DNA from: Magicicada septendecula
Taxonomy: Eukaryota > Arthropoda > Insecta > Hemiptera > Cicadidae
Length of the DNA stretch: 64,000 nucleotides
Reading direction: 5' to 3'
NCBI GenBank assembly: GCA_034769895.1
Contig: CM068372.1
Coordinates: 370,655,258-370,719,257, forward strand
Of the stretch, positions 9,649 to 21,656 are shown piece by piece. Under the pieces are notes generated by a model. The model was given only the letters and a program-made list of their open reading frames with translations, did no database searches and was not told the origin of the DNA. The translations under genes and the position numbers were made by a program. Within the stretch, counting starts at the first letter, position 1, and each line of letters starts with the position of its first letter.

Positions 9649-10817
9649 TGTAATGTGTCAAAATGGGGAGTTTTATTTTTTTATTAAATTTATTAAAATG
9701 TCTTTAATATCATCATTGCAAGTCCCAGGTGAAATAGCGTTGTATTCAAACAATGAACGGTAACATAACTTTTTGGGCTGTGTCTTGTCAGAGAACGCGA
9801 TACTTGGTGGTGAAACGAGTATTTGTCACGTGCGGCGGGCGCATGGACGCGCCCGGGCGCAACATCTACGCACAAAAGTTGAAACCGACGCGACAAAAAT
9901 GGCTAAGGAGAAATAGTATGTGCCATGTGCTTTGGAGATGGAGGAAATCGACGAAGAGGCTCCAACTACCAAAGCCTCTTATATCGTCACCGCTTAACAT
10001 CATTAGCTCATTTGTCACATGAACAGTCCATACGGCGTTTACGACGATGAAAAAATCGTAGTGTGAAGGCAGTGTATTCCTGTTCAGCAACAAGGCATAG
10101 TGGGGAGTCTGGTTGGCACTCTCCGTTTAGTCAAAAAACCAGCCGGGTGGTAGTAGACTCGACTTAATAAAAACCGAGTCTAATTTTAATAAAAAATGTG
10201 TTAAATTTCATCCAATAGAAGAATAACGTTGCTGAAATAATAGTAAAGAACAAAATTTAATCAAATTCGATAAAAATAGTGAAAGTGCGTAAACACGCGT
10301 GACGCAACCGAGTGGTACCACGTAAGTCTTGAACAAGTAACAGTTTTTTTTTTATTTTACATAAATGGGCAGAACTTAAAAGGAAATAAATGAGATTTCA
10401 AATAATTTTGTATGTGAGTTGCGTGTGTAGATAAGAAAATAAAAATAAAGGTATTGGTTATTTTAGAATAATCGATGTTATATAGTTAAAGCTTTGATAT
10501 AGATAAAAATGATGATGTATTTCATAGTTTAAAAAGAAAAAGGTTTACATTTTTTTATTTTTTATTTCATGCATAGAAGGAAGTGGGAAGAATAAATGTC
10601 ATATTAGTAGTCAATAAAATGTTATCTGCTATATTAAACAATTTGTTAAACAAATCATTTCAAACACCTCATTTCATTTGCTGCACTGATCAGTTCGTCG
10701 TACGAGCGGGGTTAGTTCAACACTAGAGATCACACATAACGGCCAACACACAAAAGAATTAAAGGTAGGTGGAAGTTTAAAAACTTTTATTATAGCAAAT
10801 AGAAATATATAGTTACA
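9649..10817 (+). repeat. 5-prime LTR of element 1
   Basis: Starts TGTAATGTGTCAAAATGG and ends ATATATAGTTACA. The GC-rich part (cacgtgcggcgggcgcatgg) lies near 9,830. Near-identical to 20,485-21,652. Confidence 0.95.
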
Positions 10818-10818
10818 A

Positions 10819-10836
10819 TGGTGCCGTGACCAGGAT
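10819..10836 (+). promoter_or_regulatory. primer-binding site, tRNA-His type
   Basis: tggtgccgtgaccaggat begins one base after the LTR. It is complementary to the 3-prime end of animal tRNA-His (..CCTGGTCACGGCA plus CCA). It primes minus-strand DNA synthesis. Confidence 0.8.
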
Positions 10837-11034
10837 GTAATATAATCATAAATTGTATTACACCGGCCTATTTTGACAGTGCAGGAAGTGAAATACGGTT
10901 GTGAAAGAAAAATTTAATTTACGTAATTATGGTATAAGATTTATTTTATGTATGTTATAGTATAATGTTTTGAAGGGAAGATTAACCAATTGTAGTTACA
11001 ACATAAGTAAAAATAAGTTATAAATCAGTTAAAA

Positions 11035-12810
11035 ATGTCTGAGCATGAAAAACAAAGTAGTTTAACAGACATAGATATGAGCAAAAGTCACTATGAACCA
11101 GTCATTGGATGAAAGTGAAATGCGGACAGCTGGTCCAAGCAGTCACGAGAGCGCTGTTACGGAAACAGCTGTTGGCAGTAACGTAATAATTCATTCCACC
11201 CCAATTGCGACTCAATTACAATTAAGCAATCGAATGACGATGATATGTTGACATGCTTGTATAGTATGATGTGTAGCAATTTTAGTGAACTAAGAGGGGA
11301 CATGAATGAATTGAAAGAACAAAATAAAGAAGTCAAGAATGATTTCGATAAAATAAATTGTCGTTTTGATGCTAATGACAAAAAAATTTGATAATAAGTT
11401 TGATAAATTGAATAATGAAATTAAAGAAATAAAGAGTAGTTTCGAAGTACAGAATAACAAATTTGATGAGTTAAGAAGCGAATTACATGAACAAAAAATA
11501 AAATGTGAAAGCAGTTTCAATGAAATTAAGAATAATTTTGATGAGAAGTTTGATTAAATAAATAATCGTTTTGATACAAACGAAAGTAATTTTCATGAAA
11601 TTAGAAATGAAATAATGCAAGTTAATAGACGTTTTGAGAAAACCAATGAGAAATACGAGAGTAAATTTGATGAATTAGAGAATTCAGTAAAGAATATCGA
11701 TATTAAAATTAGTGAAATAGATAATAGAATGACAGAAAAAATTGACAAACAAATACATGATATAACAGAGAGTATTGAAACCAAAATAAATGAGTGTAAT
11801 GCTAACAATGAGTGTAAAGTTAATTGTGCCATTATTACAATGGAAAATAATAACCGTAAAATAAGTGAAATAGAAAATAGTTGTAAGACTGAATTTAAAA
11901 CAATACACAATGCAATAAGTGACCTTGAATCTGATAATAACAATAAATTTATAAACGTTGAAAAGAGTATTGTGAATGTAAAAGATGAATTGAGTATGGC
12001 CATCAGCCGACAGGTGAACACTGTTACCGAACGAGTAATTATGACTCGCGACGTAAGCAGTGACGTTGAATTAGAGTCGTTTAGTTGTGACAATAAAAGA
12101 GTGCATCCTATGCAATTCCTAAATAGAGTGATGAAGTTTAACAAATTTAATACCAGTAGCTGGGAAGTACAATTATTAAAAATCTTAAAATGTTTTAAAG
12201 GCAGTTCGGAAATCTGGGCCGAAGTACACCGAACAGAGTGGGGGAATTTTGAGGGGTTTGAAGCTGCATTCAGAGATAAATATTGGTCTGAAGAAGACCA
12301 AGAAGTGTTGCGTAGTAGAATCATGGGAACTGGAAATTTGGGGGACCCAACAATAATTTAACTGGTTATGTGATGAAAATATTTAGCGAAGCGAAGTATA
12401 TAGAACCGCCAATGCCGTTCAGATCTTTTGTTAGACACATAAGTAAACACTTACCAAAGGAAGTACAGATATCATTAATGACGCAGGAGATAGCAAATAT
12501 TAGTGAATTGGAGAGCATTTTAGATGTGTTTCAGAACATCCGTGACCAATAAATAAGTCATCGTCACAACCAACCAAATATGAACAACGGAGGGAACCAT
12601 GGACCGCAGAGGGGACCGCCACATGGACAGGCATACCCCAGACGAGAACAAAATAATCGAGGCCCAATGTGGAGTTGTCCGGCGTGTTCGCAGGAAAATT
12701 ATGCCTCACAAAATTTTTGTTTTAGATGTAGGAGAGAGAGACCTGGTCAGCGACAGGGAACACAACCCGAGCAGAATAACCATGCATACCAGAGAAGAGG
12801 AGAGGGCTAA
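11035..12810 (+). pseudogene. gag: gag of element 1 (coiled coil, capsid, RanBP2-type zinc finger)
   Basis: The ATG at 11,035 opens a polar N-terminus, broken by shifts near 11,110, 11,240 and 11,390 and by a stop near 11,555. From 11,615 to 12,361 a 248-codon stretch holds a long heptad-like coiled coil (KTNEKYESKFDELENSVKNI..). A retrotransposon capsid segment (HPMQFLNRVMKFNKFNTSSW, then CFKGSSEIWAEVHRTEW, KYWSEEDQEVLRSRI) follows. After a break near 12,360, 12,370-12,552 carries the end of the capsid. After a TAA stop, 12,580-12,810 gives an Asn/Gly/Arg-rich tail with the zinc finger at 12,670-12,729. Gag would assemble the cytoplasmic particle. At least five lesions make it non-functional as it stands. 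The same order is seen at 24,828-26,383. Confidence 0.85.
12670..12729 (+). other. RanBP2-type zinc finger in Gag of element 1
   Basis: Translated, the segment is WSCPACSQENYASQNFCFRC. It fits W-x-C-x2-C-x3-N-x6-C-x2-C, the RanBP2-type zinc ribbon, with every consensus position present. A CCHC knuckle, usual for Gag, is not seen. Confidence 0.8.
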
Positions 12811-12914
12811 GGAGGAGCGCCGAGAGGTAACGAACATGGAAAACAGGTGAACCGGAGCGAAGGCAGATACAACCCAGGGGTGGCGAGCACGTCTGCGGTA
12901 AACTAAGAGAGACA

Positions 12915-15900
12915 ATGGAGAACCGGACCCAACCGTTGTCGACAGAGGATTCTGGGGTCCAAATAAATGACAGCTATCGAAACAACATCATCATAACAGA
13001 TTTGTCTGAGGAGTTAATGGAGGAAGACGATGTCGAAGCAATTAGACGGGAGAATGGATTAACAGAGGTGAAGATCAACATTGAAGGTAAGGAGATAAAA
13101 ACTTTAGTAGATACAGGTAGTGAAGTCTCTGTTGTTTCCGAACACATATTAGATGAATTGAAAGAATTAAATAAAAATATTCCATCTTTGCCAGTTGCGG
13201 GAGTGACTATTGTAGGTATTACGGGCGTTAGGAGTAAAAGAATCACTAAACAAGTACATCTGAATATGATAATTAACGGTGTAGGGTACGATAATACATT
13301 TCTAGTCGTACGGGGATTAAATCTTGAGGTTATATTGGGGAATGATTTTCTGATTAAACATAAGGCGGTGATTGATTTTCAGAAACAGGTACTAGAGTTA
13401 AACAATGTAATAGAACCAGTTCGGATTAATTTTGAGCGGGTCGTAGATGCGGTAAGAATTTTGGGTGTAAGGGTGATACATAATCGGGTTAATAAACAAG
13501 AAGCGGAAATTAGTATGAATGTATGTAGTGCGAGGGAAATAGAGGGTGATGAAAGTGTAGAGCAAATATGGGATGAGAGGGCACTTAAATTTTGTAGTGA
13601 GGGTGGCGTAGTAGGGAGTTCTCAACATGAATCGTTGTGGCGGGTAGTAGAGGATTTTAGAGGAGTGTTTGGCGATGTACCAGGGAGGGCAAGAAACTAT
13701 GAATGTGAATTAAAGGTAAGGGAACACGCGCCCTACGTACAAAGAAGTTATCCGGTGCCGTATTCGAAGAGAAGAGCGGTTCAGATTGAGTTAGATAAAA
13801 TGTTAGAGGGGGATATAATTGAGCGATCCATGTCACCATATTCTAAACCTTTGGTAGTAGTGATTAAAAAAGATGGGAGAGTCAGGCTATGTTTAGATGC
13901 CCGCAAAATTAATCAAATAATTATTCCAGACCGGGAGTCACCCGAAGCCATTGAGGAAATTTTTCAGAAATTTACTGGTGTAAAATATATGACCTCATTA
14001 GACCTAACCGCAGGATATTGGCAAGTTCCGTTAGCAGCGAATAGTAGAAAATATACAGCTTTCTTGTTCAACGGAAAAAAATATCAATTCAAACGGTTAC
14101 CATTCGGACTTAACACCAGCGTTGCCAGCTTCATTAAATGCTTAGACGAGATATTACAACCCAAAAATTTAGATTTTGTAAATATTTACGTAGACGATAT
14201 TTTAATAGCATCAAGAACTTTTGAAGAACATATAGAGCACATAGAATATGTCTTAAATAAATTGTATCTAGGTGGGTTGACGGTGAATTGGGAGAAGTCA
14301 AATTTTTTGCAGAAAGAAATACATTTTTTGGGGTTTATTATTACACCTGAGGGCATTCAAGCCAATCCAGATAAGGTAGAGTCTATTTTGAAGTTCCCAG
14401 AACCAAGAAATATTAAACAATTACAGAGTTTTTTAGGTTTATGTAATTTTTATCGAAAATTTCAGCGTAATTACGCACATATAACTGCAAAGTTGAGTAG
14501 AGTATTACAGAAAATAAACAATGGAAATGGAGTGAAACTGAGAAGGATGCTTTTAACGAGATAAAGGAGAAGTTTGTAAGTATGGTGATGATGAATCATC
14601 CTAATTTTGAACGTAAATTTTACTTGCAGACCGACGCTAGTAACATCGCATTGGGTGCAGAGCTGTACCAGGAGGACGACGAAAAGGAACATCACACCAT
14701 CGCTTTCGCCAGTTGTACCTTATTAGCAGCCGAAAGGAATTATACTACAAGAGAAAAGGAGCTGCTCAGTATAGTCTTCGCGGTCAAGAAATTCAGAACA
14801 TACCTAGTGGGAAACACCACAATCATCAGGACTGACCACAAGGCATTGTCTTTCCTAAACACCTGTAAACTCACGCACAGCAGACTAACAAGGTGGGTAC
14901 TAGCTCTACAAGAATATAATTTCTCTTGGGAGTATATAAAAGGGGTAGAGAACAGGGTACCTGACACATTATCACGGGTAGATACAGAGGGGAATAGAAC
15001 GGGTAGAGACATAAAAGAAATTGAAATTTACCAGTTATCAAGGGAGGATAGACTGTTTGGGGAGGAACTAAAAGATATAAATATAATGCAGAGGGCAGAT
15101 GCTAAATTAAATAAGATAATAACTAGTGTAGAGTCAGATTTAGATGCGTTAGGTTATAGGCAGTATTTTCAGGTTTTCAAGGGGAGTTTGTTTAAAAAAG
15201 TAGAGGGAAGAGAAAGGGATTGGAGGTTAGTTATACCTGAAGGGTTGATAGATAAAATAGTATGGGACTGTCATTATAGATATGGCCATTTCGGAGTGAA
15301 GAAATGTGTGAGTGTGTTGAGAGAGTCTTGTTTATTTAAGAATATGGAGAGAAGAGTAAGAAAAATATTGAAAAGTTGTGAACTGTGTCAGAAATCTAAA
15401 GCAGTAAATTATCGATTAGAAGGGGAATTAAATTATATTAAAGTTGAAAAACCATTTGACTCAGTAGCAGTAGATCTGTATGGCCCTTTGCCAAAGGGTA
15501 GGGGAGGAGTGATGTATATTTTTGTAGTGCTAGATACATTTTCCAAATATGTAAGGCTATATAGTGTAAGCGATCGACGAGTAAGGTGCTGAGCGAAAAG
15601 ATCACACGCGAATACATGATCAATGTGGGAAAGCCGAAGGTGGTACTATCTGACCATGGACCGCAGTTCACAGTGGGAAGTGGCGCCAGACTCTTGGATG
15701 GGAAGGAATCATCCCAAAGCACACCGCCGTCTATCATCCACAATCCAACAAGCGGAGAGAGTCATGAGAAAAATAGGCCGGATCTTAAGGGCACACAGTC
15801 ACACAAAACACAGCGAGTGGCCACTATATGTTCAGAAGATTGAAGACTGGCTAAACTGCACCACCCACGAATTGACGGGGTTCACACCTTACGAGTTAAT

Positions 15901-16273
15901 ACGAGGGACGCGTTCACCGAGGATTTTGGAGCAACTATTTGAGTATCCACCAGAAACCAATATTATTGATCGTGATGTAAAACTTAGGCTGGCGAATGAA
16001 AGTTTATTAACGAAGGGAGAGAAGTGAAAACGGAGGCATGATATGAAAGGTAAGTGGATGAAGTATGAGATAGGACAGCTGGTATTAGTACGGCGACATG
16101 ATTTGTCGAGTGCGCAGGATAAGGAAATCAAGAAATTTTTCTTATTATATGAAGGGCCATATCAAGTAATTGAAATAAAAATGAACAATGCGTACGTGCT
16201 ACAAAATCAAGTAACGCAGGAGATAATGGGTACACAAAATGCAACGAATTTGAAACCATATTGGTCAACATAA
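12915..16273 (+). pseudogene. pol: pol of element 1 (protease, RT, RNase H, integrase)
   Basis: It starts at ATG 12,915, 105 bp after the gag stop. Protease: LVDTGSEVSVVS near residue 65. Reverse transcriptase: a KPLVVVIKKDGRVRLCLDAR block, then LPFGLNTSVASF and the catalytic YVDDILIAS near residue 424. A one-base shift near 14,526 moves RNase H (TDASNIALGAEL, TDHKALSFLNT) into the frame of 14,582-15,592. The integrase zinc region (HYRYGHFG..CELC) and core Asp (AVDLYGPLP) follow. There is a shift near 15,580 before the second Asp (LSDHGPQF), another near 15,680, and a TGA at 16,025-16,027. The C-terminal module has the GPY/F-type YEGPYQVIEI. Order PR-RT-RH-IN identifies Ty3/Gypsy. All domains are present but the gene is broken at least four times. 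Confidence 0.92.
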
Positions 16274-16341
16274 ATCCGAATTGTTTAATTCTGAAGATAT
16301 ATATGTTTTTTATGTTTACAGCAAGGACTCTTCCCCATTTT

Positions 16342-16376
16342 CGGGTGATCACAGATTCACCACCTCTGATCGTGGT
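16342..16376 (+). ncRNA. conserved 3-prime-region hairpin, module A of element 1
   Basis: Stem GATCA (16,347-16,351) pairs with TGATC (16,367-16,371) around a 15-nt loop containing ttcacca. An outer T-G wobble extends it. It is preceded by TTTTCGGG and followed by CGTGGTTTTTGG. Three other copies (18,667; 29,892; 30,741) have the same geometry with compensatory changes in the stem. Confidence 0.7.
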
Positions 16377-18661
16377 TTTTGGCATTCTGGAGGCGGGCCA
16401 TGGTTGACGGTAGCCCCACAAAGGGTGAAATCAACGATGGTCCTAATCCACAAATTGGTGTAAACTAGAAATTTAACACAGTCATTTAACAGGGAGCGGG
16501 ACCCCTAAGGTTCGTGGGTAGTTGCACGGAAAGTAGTGCATCATTTGGCATACCTCACGGACCAACGATTGCCTCATTCCAAAATTAAAATTCATAGGGC
16601 AATCTTCAATTATAATTTGTTCCAGTGTCAGTTTAGTTTAAGGTCTCGTTTAAAGTTAAATAGTATTAATTAGAATAAGAAAAGGCTACCTGACTGAGTC
16701 GATAAGGATCAGAGTTTGCGGTCCGTTATATCACGCCTTCGAGACTGCTAGAGGTACGCTCAACTCCAGATCACTCTCATACGGGATCTGGCCGTCCTCG
16801 ACTCCGTCACTATGAACCAATATTTTGTTTTAAGCAAGTTAATACTGTTATGTAGTAGTGTATTTCAATTATTTCAATTTAGCCTTATTTTCAATAATGA
16901 CTGTAACAGTACAGACTGACTCAGTACCAGAATTATGGGAATTATGGGTATTTTCAATGTTTATATTATGTAATTATTAAACATACAGAATGGTTAGGTA
17001 CATTGTCCCTCTGAAAAAAAAAAAGGAACAACGCAAATTCGGCCAGAGTAAAGCACCAAGGTCTCCGGTGGACGTGAAAACATCAAAATATACCATGGCG
17101 GTGTTTATGACGAAGTACAACAATATGCATTATGATTGGGCTATAACACAGCTCCGTCATCGCTAAGAACAATGACGCACTGAGTACAATGTGTGTAACG
17201 AGGCGTTGTCCAGCAAGACAAAGCGGGATGACGTAAGAACTACACACACACCAGCGCAAATTTACATTTGCCTCGTTCTCATTTCAACGCCATTCTTCAT
17301 AGCAGCCACAGCGATGTATCGTTGTGTGCACAAAATTTTACAATAATTTAAATACAACTGGCAAAATGTTGGCCATTATAGTGGAGCAAGAAAGGCTCAT
17401 ATAACTTGTTCACATACAGTTACTTAAAATGTAAATTCAGTGTAATATCAACCTAATTGAACGGCAGACTAAAAAAAGGCGAACACCGGCCAGCACCATG
17501 GGTAGCAAACACAATCAACGGATGGACATCAGCACCGATTAACCAGAGAAGTTCCTTTTATTATTTTCTATCTTATGAGCTCATTAATATTCAATTGTTA
17601 ATTAAAGAATGTATGGGTCTAAAACTGAGTGTGCAAATGAGAGAGTGAACGCATGGCCATAAAAAACATATGCCGAGGGCATTGGTTTGTGTAATAAATT
17701 TAAACTCTATTCATTCATAATTTGAAGCTGCAGCAGTAATGTTAAACTGATATTAATCCAACAATAAAGCAATTAAAGAATACCAAGAGATATAAAAAGG
17801 CAACCGCCATTTTGTTTTGAGTCAGGTCACCTGACGTCATTATAGTAAACACATGGTTCTGTATGTACGAACGTAGAGTAAAATTAAAATTAATGGTTAA
17901 CCTCCCGAATATTGTGTTATCAATTGTGTCGTCCACTGTGTTTCGAAATCTTCCTGTACCCGAAACCCTGGAACCCTTAGGTATAAAACAGTGTATAAAA
18001 GCAGAAGATGAGCCCGGCTAATAATGAATTTGGTGAGTACCCGTAATACCAAATTATGGTATTTGTCATACATATCTTGCTAGATATATGTAATAATATT
18101 ATAAGTAGTTTTGAGAGAGAAGAATATTACAATTGCCGCCCTCACAGTGAATTGATTGTATGTTTAAAGTTCATTGACAAAGGTAGCATTTACAAATACA
18201 AAAATAAAAATATTATCATTATTATTGTTTATTAGTTTGATAAAATTACATGACGAGACTTAATTTAGTGTTGTATCTATTATCTGTTGTTGTTAGCGAT
18301 AAGCATGTTATGAAAGTGAGTGGAAAAAAAACTTGTTATTATGCAAGATTAAGGTGTAATTTTGGGGGGTTGTTTGGTGTATTTAGAAGAGAAAATCAAT
18401 TGTGGAATGTAGTTGTTAGTAAATGCAGAAGGACTTAAGTTTAGTATTAGTTATGCTATTGCAGTGGCGGCATGTGCCACTGCAGATAGCGATGAGTGTT
18501 GGTGGTAACGTCAAGGCACGTTACCATCATCGGAGGCCGAAACTGGCGTATATACACTGCACAACCACTTATATAATTTTATATTATGTTAATTGCTACC
18601 ATGCAGTGTATTCTAAAAACAAAGTAAAACATGCGAATGAGAGAAGATTTCCCTGCCTTTT

Positions 18662-18696
18662 CGGGTGATTACTGTCTTACCAGCACTAATCGTGGT
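18662..18696 (+). ncRNA. conserved 3-prime-region hairpin, module B of element 1
   Basis: Stem GATTA (18,667-18,671) pairs with TAATC (18,687-18,691), with a 15-nt loop containing cttacca. Flanks are TTTTCGGG and CGTGGTTTTGG. Downstream, gacaacca (18,704) and tggttgtc (18,743) can form a second stem. Confidence 0.7.
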
Positions 18697-20429
18697 TTTG
18701 GATGACAACCAGCTGCGGGCAGCAATTGTAAAACTGACCATGGTTGGTTGTCCTTGAAATTGGTGAAAATTGAAATTAACGGGGGGCCATTTAGGGGAAA
18801 TCCCCGGAACTATGGAACAGCGGCTATCACCTTGTTCGAGTAGGAACAGCAAAACAGGTGATGGACCCATTTTAAGGTTATAAATATAAAATTCAGATAT
18901 TATAATATCTGGCAATTTAAAAATGTAAGGCCGAAGCAAAGACAGGAGATGCCAAAATTCCTCCAAAACTTCAGTCCTTGTGGAAGCAACTGGGCGCCTC
19001 AGTCCAGGGGGGGTCATAGTGTCATAGTGCGTGTGGAAGGGAGGTTACTCAGGGGAGTAATGAATTAAAACCATATAATCATATAAGTATAATAATAAAC
19101 TGAAGTATGTTGATGAGTTGATGAGACAACTAAATGATTATTGTGCTCATAGCAATGAACACCACAGATGCTGTTCAGTCGGTATTGTTGTCCCAAATTG
19201 TATTGATGGTCTGATTATTGCTATAATTGCTTATGACGTACATTATATTTACTTACCAGAAATAACTAATTTCACGACTTAGAGATTATAAAAGTAGAAT
19301 ATTTTAAATGTAGTAATGTGTATGCATTTGTTTTTATGTACTTGGCCATTTCAAGTAATTAATATGTTATGTAACTTGTTTTTATGTACCTAGTATTTTT
19401 AGTAGTTCATATTTCATGATGAGGTTTTCTTTTTTATCCAGAGTAGGTATTGTATGATATGCTCATGACAAGGGGAATTGATATGTAATTATTTTGAAAT
19501 CTAATGTATGTTAGATTTAAGTTGTATTTTTTGTGTGTTTTATATATATAACATGTACCTACAATTTTGTTTAATTTTGGTGTTTACTTTGAACCAAATG
19601 TATTATGATGAATTTATGTATGTACACCATGTTTGAAAAGTAGTTTGAAAATTATTTGATTTAACATTGATAATGAAATTTTAGATTGAACTTAGTGTAA
19701 TTTGAGAAGCAGTTAAATAATTTTAGATGAGTTAATGGAAATGAAGATTTTTGAATGACATAATTAATTAAAATTTAGACAAATTAAATTAATTAAAAAA
19801 TAGTTGATGCTTTTCATAGTTATTTTGAAAATTTTATTTTTTAAATTTGAAAAAAAAAATTGAAATTTGGTAATTGAAGATGATAGTTGACAGGTTGGGA
19901 TTGAATTTTTTCATTTGAATTGGTAACTGTATTTGATTAATTTTGAAACAAATCTGAAGATTTTGGAATTGTTTATTTTTTTTATCATTTTGATGTTTCA
20001 GACCGGACAGGTCAACATGTATAGTAAATAACAAATGTTTACATTACTGTTAAGAATATGTATGTATGATTAAGTGCAAGAACCAATGCTTTGCTTTCAG
20101 CGAACCAATACAATTATTTACAATTAAAGGGAAACGCATCAGTGGAGGATGTGGAAGAATGAAAGGACAGTTATTAGATATTTTTACTAAATGTTTAAAG
20201 GCCAAGCGATACTGTGGGGCTTACCTGTTCTGACCGACGGGTCGGAGCAGCAAAGTCTCGGGTTTGTTTGACTTTGTGGTGTTGGGATTCTCTCGAAGAA
20301 AGTCCAGCAAAGTCGGATAGATGTTTCCACAGCCACTTGAATAGGGGGGTAGTTAAACCCATAGTGTTTGTGATAAAGAATTAAAGGGGGGTTATGGCTC
20401 CACATCCGCACTGATCCCTTTACTTTAAG

Positions 20430-20471
20430 CAATGAGAGTTTTTATGCTCTTGGGCATAAAACCTCTCATTG
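20430..20471 (+). ncRNA. long hairpin next to the polypurine tract, element 1
   Basis: caatgagag..ttttatgc pairs with gcataaaa..ctctcattg (about 17 bp with one mismatch) over a short loop. The right arm runs directly into the G-tract. The homologue in element 2 is at 31,981-32,020. Confidence 0.8.
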
Positions 20472-20484
20472 GGGGGGGGGGTAC
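20471..20484 (+). promoter_or_regulatory. polypurine tract of element 1
   Basis: Eleven G in a row followed by tac, immediately before the TGTAATG of the 3-prime LTR. It would prime plus-strand synthesis. Confidence 0.85.
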
Positions 20485-21652
20485 TGTAATGTGTCAAAAT
20501 GGAGGGTTTTATTTTTTTATTAAATGTATTAAAATGTCTTTAATATCATCATTGCAAGTCCCAGGTGAAATAGCGTTGTATTCAAACAATGAACGGTAAC
20601 ATAACTTTTTGGGCTGTGTGTTGTCAGAGAACACGATACTTGGTGGTGAAACGAGTATTTGTCACGTGCGGCGGGCGCATGGACGCGCCCAGGCGCAACA
20701 TCTACGCACAAAAGTTGAAACCGACGCGACAAAAATGGCTAAGGAGAAATAGTATGTGCCATGTGCTTTGGAGATGGAGAAAATCGACGAAGAGGCTCCA
20801 ACTACCAAAGCCTCTTATATCGTCACCGCTTAACATCATTAGCTCATTTGTCACATGAACAGTCCATACGGCATTTACAATGATGAAAAAATCGTAGTGT
20901 GAAGGCAGTGTATTCCTGTTCAGCAACAAGGCATAGTGGGGAGTCTGGTTGGCACTCTCCGTTTAGTCAAAAACCCGGCCGGGTGGTAGTAGACTCGACT
21001 TAATAAAAACCGGGTCTAATTTTAGTAAAAAATGTATTAAATTTCATCCAATAGAAGAATAACGTTGCTGAAGTAGTAAAGAACAAAATTTAATCAAATT
21101 CGATAAAAATTGTGAAAGTGCGTAAACACGCGTGACGCAACCGAGTGGTACCACGTAAGTCTTGAACAAGTAAGTTTTTTTTTTTTTATTTTACATAAAT
21201 GGGCAGAACTTAAAAGGAAATAAATGAGATCTCAAATAATTTTGTATGTGAGTTGCGTGTGTAGATAAGAAAATAAAAATAAAGGTATTGGTTCTTTTAG
21301 AATAATCGATGTTATATAGTTAAAGCTTTGATACAGATAAAAATGATGATGTATTTCATAGTTTAAAAAGAAAAAGGTTTACATTTTTTTTATTTTTTAT
21401 TTCATGCATAGAAGGAAGTGGGAAGAATAAATGTCATATTAGTAGGCAATAAAATGTTATCTGCTATATTAAACAATTTGTTAAACAAATCATTTCAAAC
21501 ACCTCATTTCATTTGCTGCACTGATCAGTTCGTCGTACGAGCGGGGTTAGTTCAACACTAGAGATCACACATAATGGCCAACACACAAAAGAATTAAAGG
21601 TAGGTGGAAGTTTAAAAACTTTTATTATAGCAAACAGAAATATATAGTTACA
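20485..21652 (+). repeat. 3-prime LTR of element 1
   Basis: TGTAATGTGTC.. to ..TATAGTTACA, near-identical to 9,649-10,817, followed by the aaag target duplication. Confidence 0.95.
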
Positions 21653-21656
21653 AAAG

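Larger units (their letters stand above)
16274..20484 (+). other. 4.2-kb 3-prime region of element 1 without env
   Basis: No ORF longer than about 135 codons and nothing env-like in either direction. It holds structural modules also found in element 2: hairpin module A (16,320-16,530), module B (18,650-19,010), module C (20,190-20,471), then the polypurine tract. A segment at 16,980-17,340 has no counterpart in element 2 and may be a later insertion or divergent sequence. It starts after pol with an acceptor-like tttacag at 16,315-16,321. Confidence 0.7.
9649..21652 (+). mobile_element. complete Ty3/Gypsy LTR retrotransposon (element 1)
   Basis: Two LTRs of 1,169 and 1,168 bp, both TGTAATG..GTTACA, flank a 9.7-kb interior with a tRNA-His primer site, gag, pol (protease, reverse transcriptase, RNase H, integrase), a 4.2-kb 3-prime region and a polypurine tract. 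The 4-bp target duplication is aaag (9,645-9,648 and 21,653-21,656). The LTRs differ at only a couple of dozen positions by eye, so the insertion is fairly young. Even so, gag and pol carry several frameshifts and stops. It sits antisense in the 16-kb intron of the ankyrin gene. The region after pol has no env-like ORF. Confidence 0.95.

Noticed and set aside
11593..12324. 243-codon minus-strand frame opposite gag of element 1
   Set aside because: It mirrors the AT-rich coiled-coil Gag region, which has the family-specific capsid motifs on the plus strand.
18613..19017. 134-codon minus-strand frame as a gene
   Set aside because: It covers the conserved RNA module B, is not open in element 2, and has no recognised domain.
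16274..20484. An env gene in the 4.2-kb 3-prime region of element 1
   Set aside because: No long frame, signal peptide or membrane anchor in any frame of the sense strand, and element 2 has no counterpart.
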